A DNA stretch of 64,000 nucleotides. Source: Cyclobacteriaceae bacterium. GTDB lineage: Bacteria; Bacteroidota; Bacteroidia; Cytophagales; Cyclobacteriaceae. Every line of letters begins with the position of its first letter. Within the stretch, counting starts at the first letter, position 1. Location: NCBI GenBank assembly GCA_958296015.1, contig CATQIH010000032.1, positions 149,795 through 213,794 on the forward strand, given 5' to 3'. This document shows, one piece after another, positions 18,615-28,017 of the stretch. A model generated the notes under the pieces. It was not told where the DNA came from. It worked only from the letters and a program-made list of their open reading frames with translations, and did no database searches. The translations under genes and the position numbers were made by a program.

Positions 18615-19188
18615 AGGCTATATTATTGTTTTGCATTTTTTTTCTCAAATTAATGAGTGCATAACGCATACGGCCCAAAGCAGTATTGATGCTCACTCCT
18701 GTGGCATCTGCAATCTCCTTAAAACTCATGTCCATATAATGGCGCATCGTCAATACCTGCCTTTGAGCTTCTGGCAACTCTTTAATTAATTGCCTTAATA
18801 ACGCGTGCGTATCTTTCTTTATTTGAATGGACTCCGCAGAATCTTCTGAAAAGTCCAAAGTATTGAATACACTGGTGCCATCTTCCATGACAACTACAGG
18901 ATAACGGCGGTTTTTCCTGAAATGGTCGATGGAAAGGTTGTGTGCTATCCGCATCACCCACGGCAGAAACTTGCCTTCCTCATTGTATCTTCCCGACTTG
19001 ATAGTGTTAACTACTTTGATGAAAGTCTCTTGCAAAATGTCTTCTGCTACTCCATCATCTTTTACAATCAAATAAATAGCCGTAAAGATCCGCGATTTGT
19101 GTCTATCGACTAACTTCTCAAAAGCTTGTTCATGTCCTTCTTTATACAATGAAACCAGCTTACTATCACTAATTAGGTACTTCTTCAT
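18589..19188 (-). CDS. ECF RNA polymerase sigma factor
   Basis: 199 aa. Region 2 reads AFEKLVDRHKSRIF, then DILQETFIKVVNTI and LPWVMRIAHNLSIDHFRKNRR. Region 4 reads LPEAQRQVLTMRHYMDMSFKEIADATGVSINTALGRMRYALINLRKK. It directs RNA polymerase to alternative promoters. A -7 box upstream suggests transcription by the primary sigma factor with a leader of about 75 nt. The following gene starts inside its 3' end. Confidence 0.93.
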   Translation of the reverse strand: MKKYLISDSKLVSLYKEGHEQAFEKLVDRHKSRIFTAIYLIVKDDGVAEDILQETFIKVVNTIKSGRYNEEGKFLPWVMRIAHNLSIDHFRKNRRYPVVVMEDGTSVFNTLDFSEDSAESIQIKKDTHALLRQLIKELPEAQRQVLTMRHYMDMSFKEIADATGVSINTALGRMRYALINLRKKMQNNNIAYDPNIYPK

Positions 19189-19664
19189 TAATCTAGCTGT
19201 TTTGTTAACGTAGAAGATTACTTCATAGATTCCTTTCTTTTAGTTGAACATCATCTGATCTGACGACCAAATATAGGTACTATTAAATTAATGGAAGCAA
19301 ATAGTATGCAACTCTTTGAACTGATACGACATTGCTTTTATCTGAACCCGAATAAACAAATACTTTTGCAAATAACAAAGACTTATTCTATCAATCAAAT
19401 AATATTTTTAATGAAAACAAACAAATTATTGCTAAAAATACAATATCAACTTGAACTGATATATAAAACCCTGAACAAGCTATTTGTAGCTTTTAGTTTC
19501 AAAAAAACGCTGTGCTTCATCGCTTTTTTCAATAAAGAACCTTCTGATATACCCTGAATTATCAGTGGTTTATTTTGTAATACCAACTCATTCCAAATGT
19601 GAACGCACCCAAACAAACGACTTACTCGCTTGTTGTAATAATCAATACTAAATATTTTTTTACT
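19189..19664. other. 476-bp AT-rich intergenic region between sigma and hydrolase genes
   Basis: Divergent promoters lie here. An 88-codon frame at 19291-19557 is low-complexity, AT-driven (Lys/Asn/Phe/Ile) and overlaps the sigma promoter; I do not call it a gene. Nothing else recognised. Confidence 0.5.
19268..19275 (-). promoter_or_regulatory. -7 box TATATTTG for the ECF sigma gene
   Basis: Reads TATATTTG on the minus strand, a full match to TAnnTTTG. TTTG at 19298-19301 (minus strand) lies 22 bases upstream, slightly long for a -33 box. Confidence 0.6.
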
Positions 19665-20501
19665 ATGAACTTTATCAAATCAAAAGACAGTCAGGGCAAA
19701 GAAACGAAGATATTTTATCAGGATGTAGGAGAAGGCAAACCTGTGGTGCTCATTCATGGCTGGCCGCTTAGCCATGAGATGTGGGAATATCAACTGAACG
19801 AACTGCCAAAATACGGCATCCGGTGCATTGCCTACGACCGCAGGGGCTTCGGCAGATCAGACCAACCCTGGGGACCTTACGACTATACAACCTTAGCTAC
19901 GGATTTGAAAGCCCTGTTGGATGTCCTTGACCTGCACGATGTTACGCTGGTTGGTTTCTCAATGGGTGGTGGTGAGGTCGTCCGTTACCTAAGCAAGTTT
20001 AAAGCAGACAATAGGGTATCAAAAGCAGTACTCATCAGTTCTGTTACGCCATATTTGCTCAAGACAGACGATAACCCGAACGGTGTGCCGAAAGAGCAGA
20101 TTGATGAATTTGTAGGAGAGATAGAAAAAGACCGGCCTGCTTTCCTAAGTGCCTTCGGCAAACAGTTTTACGGTGTAAGCTGGATCAGCCACCCGGTGAG
20201 CGATGATGTACTCAACTGGACGCAGTCGCTGGCACTCAAAGGTTCTGGTAAGGCTACCATTGATACCATGAGGGCATGGTCAGAAACCGATTTCAGAGAT
20301 GAAATGCCTTCCATCACGGTGCCTGTCCTGATCATACACGGAAGCAAAGATGATACGGTTCCTATAGAGGTTACTTCTAAAGAAGACGCCAAAATGTTGC
20401 CCAACGCAGAGTTTCTGGTATATGAAGGCGCACCCCATGGCCTGTTTTATATTGAGAAAGACAAACTGAACAACGATCTGAAAAAGTTTATCATCGCCTG
20501 A
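19665..20501 (+). CDS. Alpha/beta hydrolase, arylesterase/non-haem chloroperoxidase type
   Basis: 278 aa from the ATG at 19665; a frame 22 residues longer is less likely. The oxyanion-hole segment is VLIHGWPLSHEMW, the nucleophile elbow GFSMGGGEV, the acid Asp in IHGSKDDTVP, and the catalytic His in GAPHGL. The family includes aryl esterases with promiscuous perhydrolase (bromo/chloroperoxidase) activity; the natural substrate is unknown. A terminator follows. Confidence 0.92.
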   Translation: MNFIKSKDSQGKETKIFYQDVGEGKPVVLIHGWPLSHEMWEYQLNELPKYGIRCIAYDRRGFGRSDQPWGPYDYTTLATDLKALLDVLDLHDVTLVGFSMGGGEVVRYLSKFKADNRVSKAVLISSVTPYLLKTDDNPNGVPKEQIDEFVGEIEKDRPAFLSAFGKQFYGVSWISHPVSDDVLNWTQSLALKGSGKATIDTMRAWSETDFRDEMPSITVPVLIIHGSKDDTVPIEVTSKEDAKMLPNAEFLVYEGAPHGLFYIEKDKLNNDLKKFIIA

Positions 20502-20508
20502 CCCATGC

Positions 20509-20541
20509 AACCGGCATCACCACGATGCTGGTTTCTTTTTC
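20509..20541 (+). terminator. Rho-independent terminator of the alpha/beta hydrolase
   Basis: Ten-pair stem AACCGGCATC / GATGCTGGTT (one G-T) with loop ACCAC, followed by TTTCTTTTTCT. Confidence 0.8.
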
Positions 20542-20688
20542 TCCTTGTACTCTCCTACCCAATCTGGTCATGCTAATGCTAGCTTTGCTTTGTTGAAGAA
20601 AAAACGGGTAAACCAGAACTATTGCTATCCGGAAATAATTGTAGATATACCTTCACCATGATATTTCGATAAACATGAGAAATTCATG

Positions 20689-20696
20689 TATTTTTG
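20689..20696 (+). promoter_or_regulatory. -7 box TATTTTTG upstream of uvrA
   Basis: Fits TAnnTTTG and lies 28 bases before the uvrA ATG. The context TATTTTTG-TGCCTG closely resembles that of purS (TATTTTTG-CACCTG). Confidence 0.55.
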
Positions 20697-20724
20697 TGCC
20701 TGTTAAGGTGCTACCATTAATATT

Positions 20725-23552
20725 ATGAGTATAAAAACCGCTACACAAGATACCATCGATCAGCTAGATCCCAAGCAATATATCATCATCAAAGGTGCCA
20801 GGGTCAATAACCTTAAAAACCTAGATGTAGCCATTCCCAGAAATAAGTTAGTCGTCATTACAGGCTTGTCCGGTTCGGGCAAGTCTTCGCTGGCGTTTGA
20901 TACATTGTTTGCCGAAGGGCAGCGCATGTATGTGGAAAGCCTGAGTTCTTATGCACGGCAGTTTCTGGGCAGAATGGAAAAGCCCGAAGTAGAATACATC
21001 CGGGGCGTTTCGCCAGCCATTGCTATTGACAGAAAGTCAATACCGCAATCCACGCTCTACGGTAGGCACTTCTACAGAGATTTACGACTACCTCAAGCTG
21101 CTTCTATGCACGCATTGGCAAAACCTATTCTCCAATAAGCGGCACCCTGGTCACCCGGGATACGGTGACGAGCGTGGTGAATTTTATTTTTGAGCAGCCC
21201 AAAGGCACCAAGCTGCTAATCCTTTGCCCATTGAAAAGAGCAGAAGGACGTAGCCTGGAAGATGAGATGAACGTGCTGATGCAAAAAGGTTTTACCCGCA
21301 TCATGGTCAATCAGGAAGTGCTGTTTATCGAAGAACTACAAGACAAGACGCTGCCCGATGATACTGCCCTTCATATACTGGTAGACAGAGCTTCGGTCAA
21401 ACATGATGATGAAGACCTGCAATACCGTATGGCCGACTCTGTGCAGACCGCCTTTTTTGAAGGAGATGGTAGCTGCCGCATAGACCTGGTCATTGCTGAA
21501 GGTACGGCTACCCATACTTTTTCTGATAGGTTTGAAAAGGACGGGATTGTTTTTGAAGAGCCAAGCGTCAACCTGTTTAGCTTCAACAACCCCTACGGTG
21601 CCTGCCATACCTGCGAAGGGTTCGGCAAAATACTGGGCATCGATCCGGACCTGGTGATTCCCGACAAAAGCCTGTCGGTATACGAAGGGGCTATTGCTCC
21701 CTGGCGGAGTCATTCTATGAAAAAGTGGGCCGAGCCGCTCATCAAAAACGGTATCAAGTTCGATTTCCCTATCCACCGTGCCTATATCGACCTGACAGAA
21801 AAAGAGCAGCAGTTGTTGTGGACAGGCAATCAGTACTTTGATGGGCTTAACAAGTTTTTTTCTTACCTGGCATCCAAAACTCATAAGATACAGTACCGCG
21901 TGATGCTCTCCCGCTACCGGGGCCGCACCACCTGCCCCGATTGCCACGGCACCCGCCTGCGCAAGGATGCTTCCTATGTTAAAATAGCCGAAAAATCCAT
22001 CACAGACCTGGTGCTGATGCCTGTGGATGAAGGGATTCACTTCCTTGACCAGATCACGCTGGATGCTTACGACCGGAAAGTGGCCGATCGTATTTTCAAA
22101 GAGATCAGAAACCGCCTGTTATATATGAGCAAGGTGGGACTGGGATACCTGACGCTCAACCGGCTCACCAGCACTTTATCAGGTGGGGAATATCAGCGCA
22201 TTAAGCTTTCTACTTCGCTGGGCAGTGCATTGGTAGGTTCTATGTACATTCTGGACGAACCCAGCATCGGCCTGCACCCGCGTGATACCCAGCGGCTGAT
22301 AGAAGTGCTACTCACGCTGCGCGACATGGGCAACACGGTTATTGTGGTAGAGCACGAAGAAGAAGTGATGCGTGCCGCAGACCAGATCATTGATATAGGC
22401 CCGGATGCTGGCTCTCATGGTGGCGAACTTGTCTTTCAGGGTGATATTAAGGAGCTGGAAAAGCAGAACGGACATGCCAATACTTACACTTCTCGCTACC
22501 TGAGTGGCATAGACAGCATTCCTATTCCCAAAAAGCGCAGGAGCTTTCACCATAAGATCATCATCAAAGGTGCCAGGGAGAATAATCTCAAGCATATAGA
22601 TGTAGCCATTCCGCTGGGTGTGCTCACCGTGGTGACGGGCGTAAGCGGATCGGGCAAGTCTACGCTGATCAAAAGCATTTTGTATCCGGCTCTTGGTAAG
22701 ATGCTCGGCACAGTGAGTGAAACCACTGGCAAGTTTGACAAACTGGAAGGTGACTTGCGTAAAGTGTCTCAACTGGAATTTGTAGATCAGAATCCTATCG
22801 GGAAATCTTCAAGATCTAACCCGGTCACTTATGTAAAAGCGTACGACTATATCCGTCAGTTATTCTCCGAGCAGCCGCTGGCCAAGCAGAGAGGATACAA
22901 ACCGGCATTCTTTTCTTTTAATGTGGATGGCGGACGATGCGAGAACTGTCAGGGCGAGGGCCAAGTAAAAATTGAGATGCAGTTTATGGCCGACATCTAC
23001 CTCACCTGTGAAGTATGCAAAGGCAAAAGATTCAAAAAAGAAATACTCGAAGTTACATATAAAGACAAAGACATTGCCGACGTGCTGGACATGACCATAG
23101 ACGACAGCGTGGAGTTTTTTGCAGACCAGACCAGCATTGTTAACAAACTAAAACCCTTGCAGGATGTAGGGCTGGGCTATGTGAGGCTCGGGCAGTCGTC
23201 TAATACGCTGAGTGGTGGAGAAGCACAGCGGGTAAAGCTAGCTTCCTTTCTGGGCAAAGGAGGACATAAGTCAGGCGAAAATATCCTGTTTGTCTTTGAC
23301 GAACCCACCACCGGGTTGCACTTTCACGACATCCGTAAGCTTATGGATGCTATCAATGCACTGATAGAACAGGGCAATACCGTGCTGATCATAGAACACA
23401 ACACCGAGGTGATCAAACTGGCCGATTGGGTGATAGACCTCGGACCCGAAGGCGGGCAGCAAGGCGGTATGGTGACGTTTGAGGGTACACCGGAAGAGAT
23501 GATCAGGCTGGAAGATAACTATACCGCGCACTATTTGAAAGAAAAATTTTGA
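20725..23552 (+). pseudogene. uvrA: UvrA excinuclease ATPase subunit, frameshifted twice as sequenced
   Basis: About 940 codons once two indels are bridged. Frame 1 runs 20725 to about 21043. Frame 2 covers about 21044-21103 and encodes [19 protein letters not shown]. Frame 3 runs from 21105 ([13 protein letters not shown]) to 23552. All UvrA parts are present: Walker [10 protein letters not shown] and GVSGSGKST, signatures LSGGEYQR and LSGGEAQR, and Zn modules with CHTC, CPDC, CENC and CEVC. UvrA recognises bulky DNA lesions with UvrB. Because the whole coding content survives in alternating frames, a sequencing or assembly error near 21043 and 21104 is as likely as a real mutation. A downstream Met at 21165 is not a true start. 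Confidence 0.9.
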
Positions 23553-23621
23553 GAGATAACCATGTGAGCTTGTTAATTATTGTTGTATCATCGTAGATTG
23601 TATTATCAAAACCAACAGATC

Positions 23622-24197
23622 ATGGCAGCAACAAAGGAAGTATCCCAACATGTCACCTATCAGGAATTTCTTGCGATGGACATTCCGGAGGATGATCCGT
23701 TTATCTATGAACTACTCAATGGTGAAATTGTGAAATATTCAGCCCCCGAATCCAGACATCAGATTATATCTGCCAACCTGCATTTGCTACTAGGTACATA
23801 TGTAAGGCAAAAAAAATCAGGCAGGGTGCTTTATGCGCCTATCAGTATGTTTCTGGATGAATACAGTGCGCCACAACCTGATCTGCTATATGTTTCTTCC
23901 AAGAACATGGACATTGTGCAAGAGAAAGGTATCATGGGTGCTCCCGACCTGATCATAGAAATCGTCTCGCCAGGCTCTATCATTAGGGACAGGGTTCAGA
24001 AGAAAGCAATCTATGAAAAAGCAGGCGTTGCTGAATACTGGATCGTTGACCCCAAATACCATTCAGTAGAAATTTATGAAAACACTCCATCCGGGTTTGT
24101 CCTTTTCAATGCCGCAGAGGAAGAAGGCACGATCAAGTCGAAGGTACTGACGGGATTCGAAGCCAATATGGAGGAATTGTTTGCCGGGCATCAATAA
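23622..24197 (+). CDS. Uma2 family (DUF820) restriction-endonuclease-like protein
   Basis: 191 aa from the ATG at 23622. The PD-(D/E)xK-like core is visible: YELLNGEIVKYSAPESRHQ at the start, PQPDLLYVS, then PDLIIEIVSPGS, RVQKKAIYEKAGVAEYWIVDPK. The family is common in cyanobacteria and Bacteroidota, and its biological role is unknown. It follows uvrA by 69 bp on the same strand, which may be coincidental. Confidence 0.88.
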   Translation: MAATKEVSQHVTYQEFLAMDIPEDDPFIYELLNGEIVKYSAPESRHQIISANLHLLLGTYVRQKKSGRVLYAPISMFLDEYSAPQPDLLYVSSKNMDIVQEKGIMGAPDLIIEIVSPGSIIRDRVQKKAIYEKAGVAEYWIVDPKYHSVEIYENTPSGFVLFNAAEEEGTIKSKVLTGFEANMEELFAGHQ

Positions 24198-24288
24198 TAC
24201 TACCTATTCTGTGCATGATTAGCAGATATACTAAATTCTCAATAACTTTACCCATACTTTATAAAAACACAGAAGATAGGTTACTTAC

Positions 24289-25128
24289 ATGGCTTGGTTC
24301 AGAAGAAAAGACAAAGGAATACACACCCCTACCGAAGCTAAAAAGGAAGCCCCGGACGGCCTTTGGTTCAAAACGCCCAATGGAAAGATCATCCATACCA
24401 GGGAGCTTAAAAACAACGCGTATGTGGTTCCGGAAGACAACTTTCATACACGCATCGGCTCCAAAGAATACTTCGATATCCTGTTCGATGATAACCAATT
24501 CACAGAGATCAACGAAAACATGGAGTCGGCAGATCCGCTCAGTTTTGTAGATAGCAAACCTTATCCCCAACGGGTTGCCAGTTCGCAAGAAAAGGCACAG
24601 CTCAAAGATGCCATCCGCACGGCACATGGCAAGATGAACGGTATCCCACTGATGATAGCCTGTATGGATTTTGGCTTTATCGGCGGTTCTATGGGTTCGG
24701 TCGTGGGAGAGAAAATTTCCCAGGCTATTGATTATTGCCTTCAGCATCAAACACCCCTGCTGATCATTTCCAAATCGGGAGGGGCACGGATGATGGAAGC
24801 AGGCTTCTCGCTGATGCAGATGGCTAAAACGTCTGCCAAGCTGGCCCTGCTATCAGAAGCTAAGTTACCTTATATCTCGCTGATGACCGACCCGACCACC
24901 GGGGGTGTCACAGCTTCTTTTGCCATGCTGGGCGACTTTAATATCGCCGAGCCAGGTGCGCTCATTGGCTTTGCCGGCCCGAGAGTGATCAGGGAAACCA
25001 TTGGTAAAGACCTGCCCAAAGGTTTTCAGAGTGCAGAGTTTGTACAGGAACATGGGTTTCTGGATTTTATCGTCGACCGCCGTGAGCTAAAGGACAGGCT
25101 CACAAGTTTATTAACCATGCTGGCATAA
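24289..25128 (+). CDS. accD: Acetyl-CoA carboxylase carboxyltransferase subunit beta (zinc-finger-less)
   Basis: 279 aa. It forms malonyl-CoA with AccA in fatty-acid synthesis. The crotonase-like carboxyltransferase core is intact ([61 protein letters not shown]). The N-terminal region that normally carries a four-Cys zinc ribbon here reads [20 protein letters not shown] and then [14 protein letters not shown]; no Cys remains. I recall similar Cys-less AccD in other Bacteroidota, so this is probably a lineage trait. A TerB-like gene follows 27 bp later. Confidence 0.94.
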   Translation: MAWFRRKDKGIHTPTEAKKEAPDGLWFKTPNGKIIHTRELKNNAYVVPEDNFHTRIGSKEYFDILFDDNQFTEINENMESADPLSFVDSKPYPQRVASSQEKAQLKDAIRTAHGKMNGIPLMIACMDFGFIGGSMGSVVGEKISQAIDYCLQHQTPLLIISKSGGARMMEAGFSLMQMAKTSAKLALLSEAKLPYISLMTDPTTGGVTASFAMLGDFNIAEPGALIGFAGPRVIRETIGKDLPKGFQSAEFVQEHGFLDFIVDRRELKDRLTSLLTMLA

Positions 25129-25155
25129 GCCAGGTATCTAACAACTTTTTTCGCT

Positions 25156-25593
25156 ATGGGACTCCTAGATTTTTTCTCCAGCAATCACCACGAGAAGTAC
25201 AAAGAATACCTAAAGCAACTGTTGCTCGTAGGACTGGCAGATGGCAGCCTTGATAACCTGGAGAAAAGCTATATCGCCTCCATAGGCCAGCAACTTGAGG
25301 TTTCTGAAGAGGAAATAGAACAGCTCAGCAAAGACTTCAACCCGGAAACTATCAAGTACAGCCTGCCAGGTAATGCCGATGAGAAGTTTTTTCTGCTTTT
25401 TAGCCTCATCAATATGATCCGTGCCGATGGCGAGACCCACCAGCAGGAAATTCTGGTGGCCGAAAACATTGTGATGAAGCTAGGCTATGCGCCGGATACG
25501 GTAAGCGTTATCCTGCAAACCCTGGAACACAATAACAGCAAAAACATCTCCGACGAAGAAACTTTTGAGCATCTCAAAATCCTGCTTCATTAG
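25156..25593 (+). CDS. TerB-like (tellurite-resistance-fold) protein
   Basis: 145 aa, helical. The pattern LLVGLADGSLDNLEKSYIASIGQQL and later LINMIRADGETHQQEI shows the paired acidic TerB helices, a fold that may bind metal. No other ter genes are nearby, so tellurite resistance should not be assumed. Likely cytoplasmic and co-transcribed with accD. Confidence 0.75.
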   Translation: MGLLDFFSSNHHEKYKEYLKQLLLVGLADGSLDNLEKSYIASIGQQLEVSEEEIEQLSKDFNPETIKYSLPGNADEKFFLLFSLINMIRADGETHQQEILVAENIVMKLGYAPDTVSVILQTLEHNNSKNISDEETFEHLKILLH

Positions 25594-25709
25594 AAGCAAT
25601 TCGGGCTATTGTAGAGATACTTTCCTGCACTTCATCATTTTATCTCCTTACTTTCAAACCTTGTAAACTCACATCCGTTGTATATACAACAAATACAAAC
25701 GTATATATA

Positions 25710-26831
25710 ATGATGGATAAGAACCAACCCCTGTTAGAGCACTACCAGTTAGCTGATCTGACACTCAATAACAGAGCCGTCATGGCACCCATGACGCGCA
25801 GCCGGGCTGATAACCCTGGCAATGTACCCACCGATTTGCATGTTACTTACTACAAGCAAAGAGCTTCTGCTGGGCTGATCATCTCCGAAGGCTCGCAGGT
25901 GTCGCAAGATGCCGTGGGCTATATCAACACGCCGGGCATCTATACGGATGCGCAGGTAGCAGGTTGGAAGAAAGTAACGCAGGCAGTACACGAAGCAGAT
26001 GGCAAAATCTTCCTGCAACTCTGGCACGTAGGCCGAATGTCGCACCCCGATTTCCACCACGGAGCACTCCCGTTGGCTCCCTCTGCACTCAATCCACACG
26101 AAAAGTCTTATACACCTCAGGGCTTCAAAGATACCGTCACTCCGCGCGAAATGACGCTTGAAGACATTCAGCAAACCATCAAAGACTTCCAACAGGGTGC
26201 CAAAAATGCCTGGGAAGCAGGATTTGATGGCGTAGAAATTCATGCATCTAATGGTTACCTGCTGCACCAGTTTTTTAACGGCACTTCCAACAAGCGCACC
26301 GATGCCTATGGAGGTTCTATAGAAAACAGGGCAAAGATACTGTTTGAGATCATCGATGCCATCAAAGAAGTAGTTCCGGAAAACAGGATCGGCGTGCGCC
26401 TGAACCCATCGTTGCATGGGCCTTTTGGTATGGAACTGGATGCAGACACCATTCCTACGTTTGACTATATCGTCAATAAGCTGAACGACTATGACCTGTC
26501 TTATCTGCACCTGTCGGAGCCGTTCACAGATGTATCTGACGTACCCCATGCCGAGCCGCATATTGCCAAACATTATCGCCCCATCTACCAGGGCACACTG
26601 ATGATCAATAGCAATTTTGACCAGAAAAAGGGCAACGCTGTGATAAAAGCCGGTGAGGCTGACCTAGTATCTTTCGCCAAGCTATTTATCAGCAACCCGG
26701 ATCTTCCCGAACGTTTTGCCCAAAATTTACCAATGGCAGCATGGGACGATAAGACGTTTTATGTTCCCGGCCCAAAAGGCTACATAGATTATCCCGCTTA
26801 CCAGGAAGAAAAAGCGGAGGCTACAAGATAG
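25710..26831 (+). CDS. Old Yellow Enzyme family alkene reductase
   Basis: 373 aa, two possible ATG starts (25710, 25713). FMN-dependent TIM-barrel oxidoreductase of the N-ethylmaleimide reductase/xenobiotic reductase class. Motifs: NRAVMAPMTRSRAD, LIISEGSQVS, LQLWHVGRMSHPD, then FDGVEIHASNGYLLHQFF (substrate-binding H-x-x-N), NRIGVRLNPS and ADLVSFAKLFISNPDLP. It reduces activated C=C bonds of enones and nitro compounds with NAD(P)H; physiological substrate unknown. A terminator follows. Confidence 0.95.
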   Translation: MMDKNQPLLEHYQLADLTLNNRAVMAPMTRSRADNPGNVPTDLHVTYYKQRASAGLIISEGSQVSQDAVGYINTPGIYTDAQVAGWKKVTQAVHEADGKIFLQLWHVGRMSHPDFHHGALPLAPSALNPHEKSYTPQGFKDTVTPREMTLEDIQQTIKDFQQGAKNAWEAGFDGVEIHASNGYLLHQFFNGTSNKRTDAYGGSIENRAKILFEIIDAIKEVVPENRIGVRLNPSLHGPFGMELDADTIPTFDYIVNKLNDYDLSYLHLSEPFTDVSDVPHAEPHIAKHYRPIYQGTLMINSNFDQKKGNAVIKAGEADLVSFAKLFISNPDLPERFAQNLPMAAWDDKTFYVPGPKGYIDYPAYQEEKAEATR

Positions 26832-26904
26832 TATCTCTACATCACCTCTGTAAGGTAGTGTGAAAGAAGCTAACAAAATTATCAGTAACTTGAACAGCAG
26901 AAAG

Positions 26905-26938
26905 AATGGTTGGGAAGAACTCCTAGCCATTTTTTTTG
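26905..26938 (+). terminator. Rho-independent terminator of the Old Yellow Enzyme gene
   Basis: Eleven-pair stem AATGGTTGGGA / TCCTAGCCATT (two G-T pairs) with loop AGAAC, then a run of eight T. Confidence 0.85.
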
Positions 26939-27311
26939 ATTGTATATCATCGGGAGCACCTCTACCTTACATGTAACCTACATTAAAAGAGTAATCGACC
27001 CTGCAAAATGGTTTTTCAGGTAAGAAAAGCGTAAGGTACGGACTGCAAGATCATTTTTTTCACTTCCATGTAATATGGAGCAGCTCCGGATCATTTTTCA
27101 ACTAAAAATAATCACCGAGAGCAGCTTCCAATCATTTTTAGCCACATTCAGATAACGTAGAGGTGCCACCACACATGTAATTTGCAGGCAGGGTTAGCGG
27201 GAAAATCTACCCTCACATCGCAGCATATCTGGGTAGCCTGGTTTATCAGGCCACCTTAGTGAGGTAATATTTTTTCAGTAAACAAAGAGGATTTTTGAAA
27301 GAAGAACAAAT
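26939..27311. other. Gene-free stretch with several inverted repeats
   Basis: No coding frame. It holds GCACCTCTAC (26956-26965) inverted at 27157-27166, CCTGCAAA (27000-27007) inverted at 27181-27188, and a compact three-part stem at 27211-27264 (CCTCAC/GTGAGG around GGT/ACC and GCCTG/CAGGC). No T-run follows, so it is not a standard terminator. RNA or decayed mobile DNA are both possible. Confidence 0.4.
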
Positions 27312-27345
27312 AAAAAAAGCCGCTACGATGAGCGGCCTCTTTTTG
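27312..27345 (-). terminator. Terminator of the barrel-protein gene (minus strand)
   Basis: GCCGCT/AGCGGC hairpin (27319-27336). On the minus strand it is followed by TTTTTTT; on the plus strand by CTCTTTTT, so it may act both ways between convergent genes. Confidence 0.85.
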
Positions 27346-27355
27346 TATTTTCTAG

Positions 27356-27967
27356 CTACTGAAATAGCTTGTACCCTACCGATAGGGTATATAACCTGTT
27401 TCTGAGGTCAGTCTGAAAAGTTTTCCCACCGAAGGTGACATCTGTCCCGAGGGCACTGAGGTTGTTTTCGTAACGCAGATCCAGCACAAGCCTGTTGAGA
27501 TCAAGCCCTACGCCAAATTGATAGCCCACCGTCGCGTTTTTGTAGTTGCTTTTCACCTCACTTCCAATAGATTCGCTCTTACGGTTTAAGATCAGGCTGA
27601 AGGAAGGGCCGGCGTTCAGGCGGATATAGTCTCCGATTTTGAAACCTAACATCACAGGAACATCCAGCTTGTTGTAGGTTAAATTTTGGGCTGCCTTCAC
27701 CGTGCTGCTATTGGGATCGTCAATTTTAATTTGCCCGTTGGTCGAGGTGAACAAGGCTTCCGGCTGCACATAAAAGCCAAGTACGGAAATCCTGACAAAA
27801 ATTCCAGCATGAAAGCCTACCGAAGAATCGCCAGCTTTGATCTGGTCTACTCCTTTGGAGGTGATGGTGGAGTGGCTGATGCCTACCTTCGGGCCTACGG
27901 TCACTAACTGGGCATATACGCTGGAGCTCAGCAGTAGTATTAAACTAAATACAAGTACATTCTTCAT
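27356..27967 (-). CDS. Outer-membrane beta-barrel protein (PorT-like)
   Basis: 203 aa. The signal peptide MKNVLVFSLILLLSSSVYAQ is followed by alternating hydrophobic strands typical of small 8-strand barrels: VTVGPKVGISHST, VGFHAGIFVRI, LDVPVMLGFKIGDYIRLNAGPSF and LVLDLRYENNLSAL, ending YTLSVGYKLF. Function unknown. It lies 50 bp downstream of the 1136-aa protein's 3' end but is transcribed away from it with its own start and terminator. A similar barrel is encoded at 46052-46771. Confidence 0.82.
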   Translation of the reverse strand: MKNVLVFSLILLLSSSVYAQLVTVGPKVGISHSTITSKGVDQIKAGDSSVGFHAGIFVRISVLGFYVQPEALFTSTNGQIKIDDPNSSTVKAAQNLTYNKLDVPVMLGFKIGDYIRLNAGPSFSLILNRKSESIGSEVKSNYKNATVGYQFGVGLDLNRLVLDLRYENNLSALGTDVTFGGKTFQTDLRNRLYTLSVGYKLFQ

Positions 27968-28017
27968 AAATCAATCAGTTGGTTGTGTTAAAAATGATGT
28001 AAAACTTACATCCTTGC

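Noticed and set aside
19291-19557. 88-codon plus-strand frame
   Set aside because: AT-driven low-complexity composition, no family resemblance, and it overlaps the promoter region of the divergent sigma gene.
25156-25593. Tellurite-resistance operon
   Set aside because: Only a single TerB-like domain protein is present; no other ter genes are nearby.
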